Positions 1-8,293 of a DNA stretch of 64,000 bases are shown here, piece by piece; position 1 is the first letter of the stretch; each line of letters begins with the position of its first letter. The notes beneath the pieces were generated by a model that had not been told where the DNA came from, did no database searches, and was given only the letters and a program-made list of their open reading frames with translations. The stretch comes from Hamadaea flava (GTDB lineage Bacteria; Actinomycetota; Actinomycetes; Mycobacteriales; Micromonosporaceae). The translations under genes were made by a program, and so were the position numbers. The stretch covers positions 5,766,001 through 5,830,000 of the forward strand of contig NZ_JAMZDZ010000001.1 of NCBI RefSeq assembly GCF_024172085.1, in the 5' to 3' direction.

Positions 1-639
1 CGGAGTGCCGCTCACCCCGTTTTCGCTCGCCGCGTCCGTGGTGTGCTGGGGCCAGGTCATATAGGTGCCACCGGTCACGCAGCTCGCGAAGGACGTGTCG
101 GTCAGCCCGACACCCTGCCCGGTCGTGATCAGCTCCTCGTTCGTCGGCCCGGCGCCGCCCTCCGCGGGCTGATTGGCGTACAAGGCGTCGTTGAAGGCGA
201 GGAACTTGCCGCCGTCAGCCGCGCAACCGGAAGCCGCCGCGGATCTGGTCGAGTACTGGTTGGTCGACGACTGGTCGAGGATCGCGATCGGGTGGATGTT
301 CAGCGTGATCTTGTTCTGCTCGGCGAGCGCGGCCAGCGTCGGCCCGGCGCTGTCGTGCAGCTGCTTGCAGTACGGGCACAGGTAGTCCTGGTAGACGTCG
401 ACCGACACCTTGCCCGACCCGGTCACGATGGCGGTGCCCTCGGCGTTCGCGTGAGCCGGTGTGTTGAAGCTCGTCGGCTTCTGGCTCGCGTAGATCGCGT
501 ATCCGATCATGCCGCCGATCACCAGGACGGCGACCACGCCGATCGTGATCCACAGGGTGCGCTTGCGACGCTGCTCGCGGGCGAGCTGCTCACGAACGAT
601 CCGAGCCGCTTCGCGCTTCTCCTGCACGCGCTTGCTCAT
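1..639 (-). CDS. DsbA-family membrane-anchored thiol oxidoreductase (3' part missing)
   Basis: The frame is open from an ATG at 639 to the window edge, giving 213 visible residues; the C-terminus lies outside. A basic N-terminus (1-27) is followed by one membrane segment (about 29-50). The extracytoplasmic part carries the active-site motif CPYC at residues 88-91, in the context DVYQDYLCPYCKQLHD, typical of thioredoxin_4/DsbA-like proteins. Such proteins make or rearrange disulfides in exported proteins. The gene overlaps the end of the MauE-like gene by 50 bp, so the two are probably co-translated, and MauE/DsbA pairing supports a shared thiol-redox role. The substrate is unknown. The family assignment is firm; oxidase versus isomerase activity cannot be told. 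Confidence 0.85.
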   Translation of the reverse strand, partial: MSKRVQEKREAARIVREQLAREQRRKRTLWITIGVVAVLVIGGMIGYAIYASQKPTSFNTPAHANAEGTAIVTGSGKVSVDVYQDYLCPYCKQLHDSAGPTLAALAEQNKITLNIHPIAILDQSSTNQYSTRSAAASGCAADGGKFLAFNDALYANQPAEGGAGPTNEELITTGQGVGLTDTSFASCVTGGTYMTWPQHTTDAASENGVSGTP

Positions 640-1147
640 CGATGGTTTCCTCCATATCCAGTGGTGGGCCGAACAGCTGGGCGTCCACCGAGAACCTGCT
701 GGAGGGGTACAGGATCAGGAAGACGGCCAGGGCCAGGAAGGCGACGTCGCGGACGATGTCCCAGGTGTAGTTGGGGGCGACCCCGACCGGCAGCTGGCCG
801 CCCTTGCTGAAGCAGCCGCAGTCGATCGACAGTCCGCGCGCCCAGGCGGAGACGATGCCGGAGATGAAGGCGACCAGCGCGATGGCCGACAGCCAGGCCG
901 CGAACCGGGTCAGCAGGCCCACCAGCAGAAGCAGGCCGATGCCGACCTCCAGGAACGGCTGGATCGCCCCGACGACCTGGGCGACGTCCCACGACATCAA
1001 CTGGTACGCGTTGACCGCCCGGGCGTTGCCGGGCAGGTCGAAGATCTTGGGCAGGCCCGCCCCGATGAACACGGCGGCCAGCGCCAGCCTTACGACCAGC
1101 GACACCCAGGGCTGGGCTCGGATCCACCCGCTCACCGACATGGTCAT
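590..1147 (-). CDS. MauE/DoxX-like four-helix membrane protein
   Basis: A 185-residue protein with about four hydrophobic helices (17-38, 63-82, 85-103, 130-147) and a CGC motif (Cys110, Cys112) after the third helix. This is the layout of MauE/DoxX-like membrane proteins, which are often paired with a thioredoxin-fold partner and thought to pass electrons or maintain thiols. Its 3' end overlaps the start of the DsbA-like gene by 50 bp. Start choice: ATG at 1147, with a second ATG two codons later; there is no strong ribosome binding site to decide. The C-terminal about 35 residues are polar. Function is inferred from family and neighbour only. Confidence 0.8.
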   Translation of the reverse strand: MTMSVSGWIRAQPWVSLVVRLALAAVFIGAGLPKIFDLPGNARAVNAYQLMSWDVAQVVGAIQPFLEVGIGLLLLVGLLTRFAAWLSAIALVAFISGIVSAWARGLSIDCGCFSKGGQLPVGVAPNYTWDIVRDVAFLALAVFLILYPSSRFSVDAQLFGPPLDMEETIDEQARAGEARSGSDRS

Positions 1148-1188
1148 TAGTCGTCGTCCTGCCTCGTCCGGTTCCCTGTGAATTCGCT

Positions 1189-1749
1189 TCAGGCCGCCAT
1201 GGCCCGCGTCACGTCGGCGGCCAGCTCGGTCCGGGCGCGGGCCACCCGGGAGCGGATCGTTCCCACCGGCACCCCCTCGACCTCGGCCGCTTCGGCGTAC
1301 GACAGCCCTAGGAGCTGGGTGAGGACGAAAGCGCTGCGGCGTTCGTCGCCGAGCGCCGAGACCAGATCGCCCGAGCCGTGCCGGTCGGCGGGATCGCCGC
1401 CGGGCAGCTGCGTCGCGGCTTCCATCGCCAGCCGTTGTTCCAGCCTACGGCGGCGGACGACCTGCCGGAGGTGGTCGGCGCAGGCACGCCGGGCGATGCC
1501 CAGCAGCCACGTACGCGCGGACGACCGTCCTTCGAAGGCGGGCAGCGCCCGGAACGCCCGGAGATAGGTCTCCTGCGTGAGGTCGTCGGCCGTCCCGGGA
1601 TCGAGCAGTGCCGCGCAGAGCCGCCAGACCTCGACCTGGGTGGTGCGGACGAACGCCGCTTCCGCCACCGGATCGCCCTCCCTCGCACGCAACGCCCAGT
1701 TCGTCACCTCGTCGAGGCTGCCGGACTGACCGGGTTGCGGGAAGGGCAC
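1189..1749 (-). CDS. ECF-family RNA polymerase sigma factor
   Basis: A 186-residue protein with sigma region 2 (about 22-90, containing DDLTQETYLRAFRALP) and region 4 (about 125-180, with an FVLTQLLGLSYAEAAEVEG helix-turn-helix and GTIRSRVARAR). Length and domain order are those of a minimal extracytoplasmic-function sigma factor. It starts with GTG at 1749. It lies upstream of, and in the same direction as, the MauE/DsbA-like pair (42-bp gap), so it may direct that pair. The divergent gene at 1817 encodes a zinc-finger membrane protein that could be its anti-sigma factor. The stimulus is unknown. Confidence 0.9.
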   Translation of the reverse strand: MPFPQPGQSGSLDEVTNWALRAREGDPVAEAAFVRTTQVEVWRLCAALLDPGTADDLTQETYLRAFRALPAFEGRSSARTWLLGIARRACADHLRQVVRRRRLEQRLAMEAATQLPGGDPADRHGSGDLVSALGDERRSAFVLTQLLGLSYAEAAEVEGVPVGTIRSRVARARTELAADVTRAMAA

Positions 1750-1816
1750 GAGGACCCAGGTTAGCGGCCGAAGGGCCCATGGGAACCACGGCTTGCCGAC
1801 AGACGACTATTGGCAC

Positions 1817-2458
1817 ATGAGCACCACCCGCTGCGACGCCGTACGCCTGGATCTGTCCGCCCGCCTCGACGGCGAGACCACCGAGCTGCCGGCCGACCGG
1901 CTCGACACGCACGTCGCCGGGTGCGACGGCTGCCGATCCTGGCTGACCGAGGCCGAGCGGGTGACCCGGCTGGCCCGCGTACGCGCGGTGGGCGTACCGG
2001 ATCTGACCGGCCAGATCCTGGCCGCCGTCGCGCAGGAGCGCCAGACCCTCCGCGTACGCCGCGAGGGCGACCGGCAGGTGCTGCGGATCGCGGTCGCGAT
2101 CGCCGCCGCGGTGCAGCTGGTGCTGGCGTTGCCCGTGTTGCTGGGCGTCGGGGTGGACCCTCATGCCTCGCGGGAGATGGCCTCGTTCGACATCGCGATG
2201 GCGGTCGGGTTCGCGCTGGCGGCGTGGAAGCCGGACCGCGCGCGGGCGTTCGTCCCCGTCGCGTTCGTCCTCGCCGGCTGCCTCGCCGCGACCAGCTTCC
2301 TCGACCTGGCCGGCGGCGCGACCCACTTGGCCCATGAGGTGGGTCACGTGGTGGCGTTGGCGCAGGCCGGACTGCTCTGGGCACTCGGCCGGAAGTCCGG
2401 CGTGGGCACGGCCACCGTGCCGGGCGCGCGGACGCCCGCCTCCGGCGGCATCGGGTAG
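1817..2458 (+). CDS. Zinc-finger (zf-HC2) membrane protein, probable anti-sigma factor
   Basis: 213 residues from the ATG at 1817. An in-frame ATG at 1793 would add eight residues with no obvious ribosome binding site. The N-terminus has the ZAS signature HxxxCxxC (His32, Cys36, Cys39), the zinc-binding fold that holds ECF sigma factors in many anti-sigma proteins. It is followed by three or four hydrophobic segments (about 80-105, 115-130, 138-155, 165-185). It is transcribed away from the ECF sigma gene 67 bp distant. The pairing with that sigma factor is inferred from position; divergent rather than operonic arrangement is less usual. The membrane part resembles DUF2275-type proteins. Confidence 0.75.
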   Translation: MSTTRCDAVRLDLSARLDGETTELPADRLDTHVAGCDGCRSWLTEAERVTRLARVRAVGVPDLTGQILAAVAQERQTLRVRREGDRQVLRIAVAIAAAVQLVLALPVLLGVGVDPHASREMASFDIAMAVGFALAAWKPDRARAFVPVAFVLAGCLAATSFLDLAGGATHLAHEVGHVVALAQAGLLWALGRKSGVGTATVPGARTPASGGIG

Positions 2459-2501
2459 CGTCGTTGCGCCACCTAACCCCTCATGATCAACAGGAGAGCG
2501 A

Positions 2502-4145
2502 ATGAGACGGCTCGCGGTGATGTTCGCGGCGTTGCTGGTGGTGCTGGTCGGGGTCGCGAGCCCCGCGCAGGCGCACGCCGTGGTGGTCTCGACGAACCCG
2601 CCCCAGGGCGGCACGGTCGCGTCCGCGCCGAGCGAGGTCACCATGACGTTCTCGGAGTCGATCAGCCCGGTCAAGGACAAGATCCGGGTCACCGCCCCGG
2701 ACGGCAGCCGTGCGGACAAGGGCGAGACCAGCGTGGACGGCGCGGTCCTGCGCATCCCGCTGCGCGATGACCTGCCGATCGGCACGTACCTGGTCAGCTA
2801 TCGCGTCATCTCGGCCGACTCGCACCCGGTTCCCGGCGGCTTCACCTTCAACATCGGCGCGCCGTCGGCCACCGTGCCCACGCCGACCACCGACGACAGC
2901 TCCACGAGCCGCCCGATCGCCGTCTCGATCGGGGTCGCCAAATACGTCGGGTACGCCGGGCTGCTGCTGGCCGTCGGGGCGGCCATGGTCCTGCTGCTGC
3001 TCTGGCCGGCGCGGATGTCCCGGCGTGGCCCGCGACGGGCGCTGGCGGCCGGATTCGGGCTGGTGGTCCTGTCGACGCTCGGGCAGTTCGTGCTCCAGGC
3101 GCCCTACGTCAACGGCGTACCGCTCAATCGCACGACCGCCGACGACCTGGCGGGCGTACTGGACTCGCAGTTCGGCGCCGTGATGCTCGCCCGGATCGGC
3201 CTGCTCGCCGTCGCCGCGATCGTCCTGTCCGGCGCGTTGCGGCGCATCGTCAGCCACGGCGAACCGGCGCGCAGCGACCTGGTGATCCTCGGCATCCTCT
3301 TCGCCGGCGCCGCGTCGACCTGGCCGCTGGCCGGGCACTCCGCGGCCTCCCCGGTCCCGGCGGTCACGGTCGTCATCGACACCGTGCACATCGCCGCGAT
3401 GGCGGTCTGGCTCGGCGGGCTCGCCATGCTGACGCTGTTCCTACTGCGGCCGAAGACAGCCACCGAACGGGAGCTGACGGCGATCATGCCGGTCTGGTCC
3501 CGCTGGGCGACCCTGTCCGTCAGCGCACTGTTGCTGGCCGGCGTTGTGCAGGCGCTCATCGAGATCGGCACGCTGAAGGCGCTCGTCACCACGACCTACG
3601 GCTGGCTCATCCTGGCCAAGGTGGCGCTCGTCGTCGTCATCCTCGGATTCGCGTACCTGGCGCGGTCATACGTCTACAACGCTCCGGCGGGCAACGTCCT
3701 GCGCTGGGCGGTACGCGTGGAGCTGGGCATCGCCGCGGTCATCATCGGCGTCTCGGCCACCCTGACGCAGACCACTCCCGCCCGGGTGGCCGCCGACCAG
3801 CCCAGCACCGTCCAACAGACCCAGAACTATTTCACGACGTCGGTGAAGGCCGGGCTGTACACGTTGCAGGTCGACGTGGACCCCGCGAAGACCGGCCAGA
3901 ACGTGGTGCACCTTTACGCGTACACGCCGGAAGGAAAGCCGTTGAAGGTCGTGGAGTGGGCGGCCAGCGCGGCCCTGCCCACCGCGGGAATCGAGCCGGT
4001 GACCATGCCTTTGCTGCCGCTGACCGACAACCACGCGTCGGGGTCCATCAACCTGCCGACGCCGGGCGACTGGCAGATGAAGTTCACCCTGCGGACGACC
4101 GAGGTGGACCAGGAGTCGGTCACCGTGACCGTGCCCGTCGGGTAG
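2502..4145 (+). CDS. CopC-CopD fusion, copper resistance/uptake membrane protein
   Basis: 547 residues. A signal peptide (1-25, ending AQA) is followed by a CopC domain (about 25-125). Its mature end begins with a His (HAVVVSTNPPQ) and it holds the SADSHPVPGGFTF motif; both supply copper ligands in this family. A short linker leads to a CopD domain of about eight membrane helices (145-410), then a soluble C-terminal beta-rich domain (420-547). This is the YcnJ/PcoCD architecture common in actinobacteria, linked to copper handling at the membrane; import versus resistance cannot be told. A clear ribosome binding site (AGGAGA) precedes the ATG. The next gene follows after 64 bp, so co-transcription is likely. 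Confidence 0.88.
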   Translation: MRRLAVMFAALLVVLVGVASPAQAHAVVVSTNPPQGGTVASAPSEVTMTFSESISPVKDKIRVTAPDGSRADKGETSVDGAVLRIPLRDDLPIGTYLVSYRVISADSHPVPGGFTFNIGAPSATVPTPTTDDSSTSRPIAVSIGVAKYVGYAGLLLAVGAAMVLLLLWPARMSRRGPRRALAAGFGLVVLSTLGQFVLQAPYVNGVPLNRTTADDLAGVLDSQFGAVMLARIGLLAVAAIVLSGALRRIVSHGEPARSDLVILGILFAGAASTWPLAGHSAASPVPAVTVVIDTVHIAAMAVWLGGLAMLTLFLLRPKTATERELTAIMPVWSRWATLSVSALLLAGVVQALIEIGTLKALVTTTYGWLILAKVALVVVILGFAYLARSYVYNAPAGNVLRWAVRVELGIAAVIIGVSATLTQTTPARVAADQPSTVQQTQNYFTTSVKAGLYTLQVDVDPAKTGQNVVHLYAYTPEGKPLKVVEWAASAALPTAGIEPVTMPLLPLTDNHASGSINLPTPGDWQMKFTLRTTEVDQESVTVTVPVG

Positions 4146-4209
4146 CAGACCGCATCGAAGCGCCCGCCCACCCGTTGTCCTTGATGGACGACGATGGGAG
4201 AGACGAGTC

Positions 4210-5412
4210 ATGCGTGTCTTTCGCGTGCTGGTCGGAATGGTTCTGCTGACGGTCGCGGCGCCCGCGTTGCTGGCTGGGGCCATTGCGTGGTACGCGATGC
4301 AGCACCGCGACGCCGCGGGTGAGTTCCAGGCGGGCCTGGAGTCCGTCGCTCACCCGGGGTACGCCGTCGTGGTGCCCGACGTCGACGCGTTGCTCCGGCG
4401 GGACGCGCCGTTCGCCCGAGCCGGGCGCACGTCGATGCGGATCACCGCCTTCGCCGGCACTCCACTGTTCGTCGGGCTCGCGTCACCACCCGACGTCGCG
4501 GCGCTGCTCCAGGGCTCGCCCTACACGTCGCTGGACGGCGTCACGGTGGGCAGCCGGGGCCCGCTGGGCGTCTCGTCGCGCGCCTTCACGGGCACTCGGA
4601 TGGCCCCGTTGGGCCGAGTCGAGGAACAGCCGATGTGGCTGCGATCCGGCCTCGGCTCGGTCGAATACCAGCCGTCGGAGTGGCGCGGGCGTACCGTCGC
4701 CCTGGTCGTCGTCGCCCCCGACGGACGTTCGCTGAGCGACGTCTCGCTCGGCGCGGCCGTACGCTTCGGCTGGCTCGACTCGACGACCTGGGGACTGCTG
4801 ATCCTCGGCCCGGTCCTGCTGCTGCTCGGCTTCGTGACGCTGGCCTGGCCCGCGCGGCAGGTGGTCTACGTGCTCGCGCCCGGCGACCCGGGGATCTCGC
4901 TGCGCTCCGGTGAACCGGTGAGCTGGACGGACGCGCCCACGCGGGAGAGCCCGGTGATCCTGGCCCGGCCGGGATCGGTGTACACCTCCGCCACCTCTCC
5001 GTCCTCTCCAGACGCTTCGTCGCCGGTCTCTTCGGTTCCGGCTTCCTCGGACCTGGGTTCGGCTTCGTCGGCTTCGTCGGCGTCGTCGGCGTCGTCGGCT
5101 TCGTCGTCGCCGGAGGACTGGGCTCGGCCGCCGGCTGGCCCAGCTTCGCGTTCCACTGCTTCGGAATCCGGTGCTGTCTCGGCATCGGCGGTCGGCTCCG
5201 ACGCCGTCTCCGGATCGGCGACCGGCTCCGGATCGACGGTCGAGGATCCGCCGTCGGCGGAGTGGCCGCCCCCGGAGGAGCAGCGGCGTACGCCCCCGCC
5301 GATCGACGTGCCCACCCAGGAGATGCGCGTTCTCGAGGATCTGCCCAACGTGCCGCTCGTGCTGAGCGGAAGCCGGTCCTCCTCGGCCGACTCCACGCCC
5401 GTCGCCCGATGA
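4210..5412 (+). CDS. Membrane protein with Ser-rich cytoplasmic tail, unknown function
   Basis: 400 residues, not recognised. An N-terminal membrane segment (5-27) is followed by an extracytoplasmic domain (about 30-190) and a second membrane segment (about 196-218). The C-terminal half is low complexity: a run of repeated Ser-Ala-Ser units (bases about 5053-5110, tandem tcggcttcg-like triplets) and then acidic and proline-rich sequence. The ribosome binding site GGGAGA is eight bases before the ATG. It ends with ATGA overlapping the start of the broken gene at 5409. The repeat tract is a plausible length-variable region between strains. Confidence 0.75.
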   Translation: MRVFRVLVGMVLLTVAAPALLAGAIAWYAMQHRDAAGEFQAGLESVAHPGYAVVVPDVDALLRRDAPFARAGRTSMRITAFAGTPLFVGLASPPDVAALLQGSPYTSLDGVTVGSRGPLGVSSRAFTGTRMAPLGRVEEQPMWLRSGLGSVEYQPSEWRGRTVALVVVAPDGRSLSDVSLGAAVRFGWLDSTTWGLLILGPVLLLLGFVTLAWPARQVVYVLAPGDPGISLRSGEPVSWTDAPTRESPVILARPGSVYTSATSPSSPDASSPVSSVPASSDLGSASSASSASSASSASSSPEDWARPPAGPASRSTASESGAVSASAVGSDAVSGSATGSGSTVEDPPSAEWPPPEEQRRTPPPIDVPTQEMRVLEDLPNVPLVLSGSRSSSADSTPVAR

Positions 5413-5914
5413 CCTCCGATCCGGCGTACGCGATCACCATTGACAACGACTCGCAACTGGACGACAACCAAGCTCTCCGTGTATCAGCGCATCCGGTCGC
5501 TGCCGGCCGGCGCGGTTCCGCTGGTCTGGCAAGCGAAACCCTGCCACGTCAGCGCACGCGCGGCCGTCGACTGGACCGTCGACCCCGCCTTCGTCCGGGG
5601 CGAGAACGCCCGGCTCGCACCGGGTGCCAACTACCAGCCCGGCGACGTCATCCGAGCCCGGCCTGACCGAGCAGAACCAGGTGGTCCTCAGCTACGTCGG
5701 AGACGGGTTCGGGTTCAGCCGGCTCGGCACCGTGCCCGAATCAGGATTTCACTACGTCGCCGAGGACATCTCGGTGCCGGGCCCGGGCAACCCCGACCAG
5801 GGGAGCGTGGGCATCGGCATGGCAGGGGCAGGCAGCTTCGTCATGCCGACCGCGCCCACGGCAGTCTTTCGCGCCTCGCCCTTCGCGAAGTTGATCAGGC
5901 CGGCGGGGGAATGA
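5409..5914 (+). pseudogene. Frameshifted small protein gene, two frame changes
   Basis: The reading frame begins with an ATG overlapping the previous stop (ATGA) and encodes ITIDNDSQLDD. Protein-like sequence then continues in the next frame near 5465 (KLSVYQRIRSLPAGAVPLVW, later ENARLAPGANYQPGDVI), and changes frame again near 5655 (LTEQNQVVLSYVGDGFGFSR), ending at a stop at 5914. The three pieces read as one continuous domain of about 165 residues broken by two small indels. I do not recognise the family. Either this is a decayed gene or the assembly has two errors here; a sequencing error would restore one intact gene. Confidence 0.6.
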
Positions 5915-6013
5915 TCAGGGTCGCGGGGACACGACACTCCGGTCGATCACGACCGATAGTTCATGATCGCGCGGAAAGCTACGGGCGGGGCGGGGTGGGG
6001 TGGGAAGCCACGC

Positions 6014-6043
6014 GGGTGGGCCCGCGGGGAAGCGGGCCCACCC
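6014..6043. terminator. Strong GC hairpin downstream of the mannosyltransferase gene
   Basis: A perfect 12-bp stem (GGGTGGGCCCGC / GCGGGCCCACCC) with a 6-nt loop. It sits between the convergent ends of the broken gene and the minus-strand GT87 gene. There is no T-run; such hairpins often terminate in actinomycetes. A second, weaker hairpin (CGAAGGC / GCCTTCG) follows at about 6069-6096. Confidence 0.6.
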
Positions 6044-6144
6044 TCACCGGGGGAACGGTGTAAACGGCGAAGGCCCGAACCTTCTGGAGCCTTCGTGTGG
6101 GGAGACGAGTCCTGCGCGGTGGATCGTCCCTTCTATACGAAAGT

Positions 6145-7377
6145 TTAGCCCTGCGTCCCAGAACGGACAATAGGTCCGTTTTCGAGTGGCTCCGGCGCGG
6201 GCCGCCGGGTCGGCACCGGCAGCAGCAGGACGAGCGCCAGCGACAGCAGCACGAATGCGTTACGCAGCAGGAATTCGCGTACGCCGGGGGTCGGTCGCTG
6301 TTCGACGCCCCAGTCCACGAACGTGTCGACGCCTATCACGCAGATGGCGTACGCGGCGACGGCGGCCGGCAGCAGCCAGCCCCGGCGGTTGCCCCGGGCG
6401 GCGTACGCGGCCCCGACGAGCGCCACGATCGCCGGCACGAACCAGTACATGTGGTGGACCCAGGTGATCGGGCTGATCAGCCCGGCGGTCAACCCCGTCA
6501 GCGCCAGCCCGGTGATCTCGTCCCCACCGCGGGCGGCGATCGACGCGCGCCACAGCCCGTACACCGCCACCGCGACGGCGAGCCCGGCCCACAGCGCCTG
6601 ATCCGGCCGGTCCGGCGCGGCCAGCCGGCTGAGCAGCCCGTTCAGCGACTGGTTCGCGGTGTAGTCGGTCCGGCCGACCCGCGAGGTGTCCCACAGCGCC
6701 CCGAACCAGAAGTCCCGGGTCGCGGTCGGGGCGATCAAGGCTGCGAGCAGGGTCACGCCGATCGCGGTGCCGGCTGCCACGAAGGCTTCCTTGATACGCC
6801 GAGTGACCAGCAGATAGATGATGAACAGCGCCGGGGTGAGCTTGATGGCGGCGGCCAGCCCGATGCCGACCCCGGTGAAACGGCTGCCCCTCGGCAGCAG
6901 CACCAGCAGATCGAGGAGGATCAGGGCGACGAGATACATGTTGATCTGCCCGAACGACAGCGTCGTCCGGATCGGTTCGATCACGAAGACCAGCGGCGTC
7001 GCCAGGCCGAAGGCGTACCAGTGGGGAATGGCGAGCCGGTGGGCGAGCCCGCCGGTGACCCACCACGTGGTGACCACGACGGCGGCGATCGTGCCCGCGG
7101 TCAGCAAGCCGATCCCGAGACCCTGCGGCAGCAGCCCGAGCGGCGCCATGATCAGGGCGGCGAACGGGGGATAGGTGAAGTAGAGCCGGCCCTGCAGATC
7201 GTCGGGCTGGGCGAAGTCGTAGAGCTCGTGACCGTCGAGCCACCACTTCTCGGCGCTGATGTAGATCTTCAGGTCGAAGAAGTGCTGCCCACGGAACAGC
7301 CACCAGAAGGCGACCGCGGCGACCACCCAGGTGACGGCGACGATCGCGAGTCGGCGGTTGCGCGCTGGCTCAGGCAT
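6145..7377 (-). CDS. GT87-type polyprenol-phosphate mannosyltransferase-like membrane protein
   Basis: 410 residues from the ATG at 7377 (MPEPARNRR). The open frame reaches further upstream, but only across the divergent promoter and the start of oligoribonuclease. About ten to twelve hydrophobic segments follow. An early acidic residue in the first extracytoplasmic loop (FFDLKIY) and the aromatic-rich loop LYFTYPPFAALIMAPLG match the DUF2029/GT87 family. These enzymes move mannose or arabinose from a lipid carrier to cell-envelope glycolipids (PimE-like) on the outer face of the membrane. The acceptor is not known here. It is divergent from orn, with 61 bp between the starts. Confidence 0.82.
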   Translation of the reverse strand: MPEPARNRRLAIVAVTWVVAAVAFWWLFRGQHFFDLKIYISAEKWWLDGHELYDFAQPDDLQGRLYFTYPPFAALIMAPLGLLPQGLGIGLLTAGTIAAVVVTTWWVTGGLAHRLAIPHWYAFGLATPLVFVIEPIRTTLSFGQINMYLVALILLDLLVLLPRGSRFTGVGIGLAAAIKLTPALFIIYLLVTRRIKEAFVAAGTAIGVTLLAALIAPTATRDFWFGALWDTSRVGRTDYTANQSLNGLLSRLAAPDRPDQALWAGLAVAVAVYGLWRASIAARGGDEITGLALTGLTAGLISPITWVHHMYWFVPAIVALVGAAYAARGNRRGWLLPAAVAAYAICVIGVDTFVDWGVEQRPTPGVREFLLRNAFVLLSLALVLLLPVPTRRPAPEPLENGPIVRSGTQG

Positions 7378-7438
7378 GCAGACACGGTAGTGGACGCCGT
7401 GGTAACCAGAGTTGAGACACCCGTCGTAGGCTGTCCCA

Positions 7439-8035
7439 ATGGCTGCTGATCTTCTCGTCTGGATCGACTGCGAGATGACCGGTCTGAACCTGGGTTCGGA
7501 CGCGCTCATCGAGGTCGCCGCGCTCGTCACCGATCCCGATCTCAACGTGCTCGGCGACGGCGTCGACGTCGTGATCCACACCGAGGACGCGCAGCTCGAC
7601 GGCATGCTCGAGGTCGTCAAGGAGATGCACGAGAAGTCGGGTCTCACCGACGAGGTACGCCGCTCGGCCGTCACCCTGGCCGAGGCGGAGCAGCTCGTCA
7701 TGAACTACATCACGCAGTACGTGCCGGAGCCGCGTACCGCCCCGCTGTGCGGCAACTCGATCGCGACCGACCGGGGCTTCCTCGCCCGGGACATGCCGCT
7801 GCTCGACAACCACCTGCACTACCGGATGATCGACGTCTCCTCGATCAAGGAGCTGTGCCGCCGCTGGTACCCTCGGGTGTACTTCGGGCAGCCGCAGAAG
7901 GGCCTGGCCCACCGCGCGCTCGCCGACATCAAGGAGAGCATCCGCGAACTGGCGTACTACCGGCAGACGATCTTCGTGCCGCTGCCGGGGCCGGACGTCG
8001 ACACCGCCAAGGGCATCGCGGGGACGCTCGTCTGA
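7439..8035 (+). CDS. orn: Oligoribonuclease
   Basis: 198 residues, full family length. It degrades 2-5 nt RNA fragments (including pGpG) to mononucleotides in the cytoplasm. The DEDDh catalytic set is visible: the IDCEMTG motif supplies Asp9 and Glu11; the [10 protein letters not shown] segment supplies the third acid; [11 protein letters not shown] supplies the catalytic His and last Asp. The strongly conserved WIDCEMTGL opening fixes the start at the ATG at 7439. It is monocistronic, followed by the tRNA-His gene. Confidence 0.97.
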   Translation: MAADLLVWIDCEMTGLNLGSDALIEVAALVTDPDLNVLGDGVDVVIHTEDAQLDGMLEVVKEMHEKSGLTDEVRRSAVTLAEAEQLVMNYITQYVPEPRTAPLCGNSIATDRGFLARDMPLLDNHLHYRMIDVSSIKELCRRWYPRVYFGQPQKGLAHRALADIKESIRELAYYRQTIFVPLPGPDVDTAKGIAGTLV

Positions 8036-8088
8036 TCCGCTGCTCTGATCGGCCGCGAGCGCGGTGCTGTGTGTCGCCGCATACCCAG

Positions 8089-8119
8089 TGGACAGCGCCG
8101 GTGGTCGTACCGCTATCAT
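8089..8119 (+). promoter_or_regulatory. Candidate promoter of tRNA-His
   Basis: TGGACA (8089-8094) and TATCAT (8114-8119) lie about 41 bases before the tRNA with a spacer of 19 bp, slightly long for a housekeeping promoter. Spotted by eye only. Confidence 0.35.
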
Positions 8120-8159
8120 TGGTCGGTCGCCGCGGGCTGATAGGTCCGCGGTTGATGAT

Positions 8160-8236
8160 GGTGGTCGTAGCTCAGTAGGTAGAGCACCGGGTTGTGGTCC
8201 CGGGTGTCGCGGGTTCGAATCCCGTCGATCACCCCA
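8160..8236 (+). tRNA. tRNA-His (anticodon GTG)
   Basis: The cloverleaf folds by eye: acceptor GTGGTCG / CGATCAC, D-arm with GCTC..GAGC, anticodon stem CCGGG / CCCGG around loop TTGTGGT, and a T-arm with GGTTCGAAT. The extra G at 8160 pairs with C73 at 8233, the hallmark of tRNA-His. CCA (8234-8236) is encoded. Confidence 0.97.
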
Positions 8237-8241
8237 TTCGC

Positions 8242-8271
8242 AGAAGCCCTGTCCGTCCGGACAGGGCTTCT
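8242..8271. terminator. Bidirectional terminator between tRNA-His and L,D-transpeptidase gene
   Basis: A perfect 13-bp stem (AGAAGCCCTGTCC / GGACAGGGCTTCT) with a 4-nt loop, followed by TTTC on the plus strand. It serves the tRNA on the plus strand and the gene ending at 8294 on the minus strand. Confidence 0.88.
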
Positions 8272-8293
8272 TTCATCTCATGATCGTCGGGCG

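Noticed and set aside
5053-5110. Tandem triplet repeat resembling a microsatellite or CRISPR-like array
   Set aside because: It is an in-frame Ser/Ala low-complexity tract inside a coding gene; no spacer structure is present. No CRISPR array was seen anywhere in the window.
5913-5968. GATC-to-GATC stretch of 56 bp, considered as another palindromic family member
   Set aside because: The two halves do not pair apart from the boundary GATC, so it lacks the defining stem.
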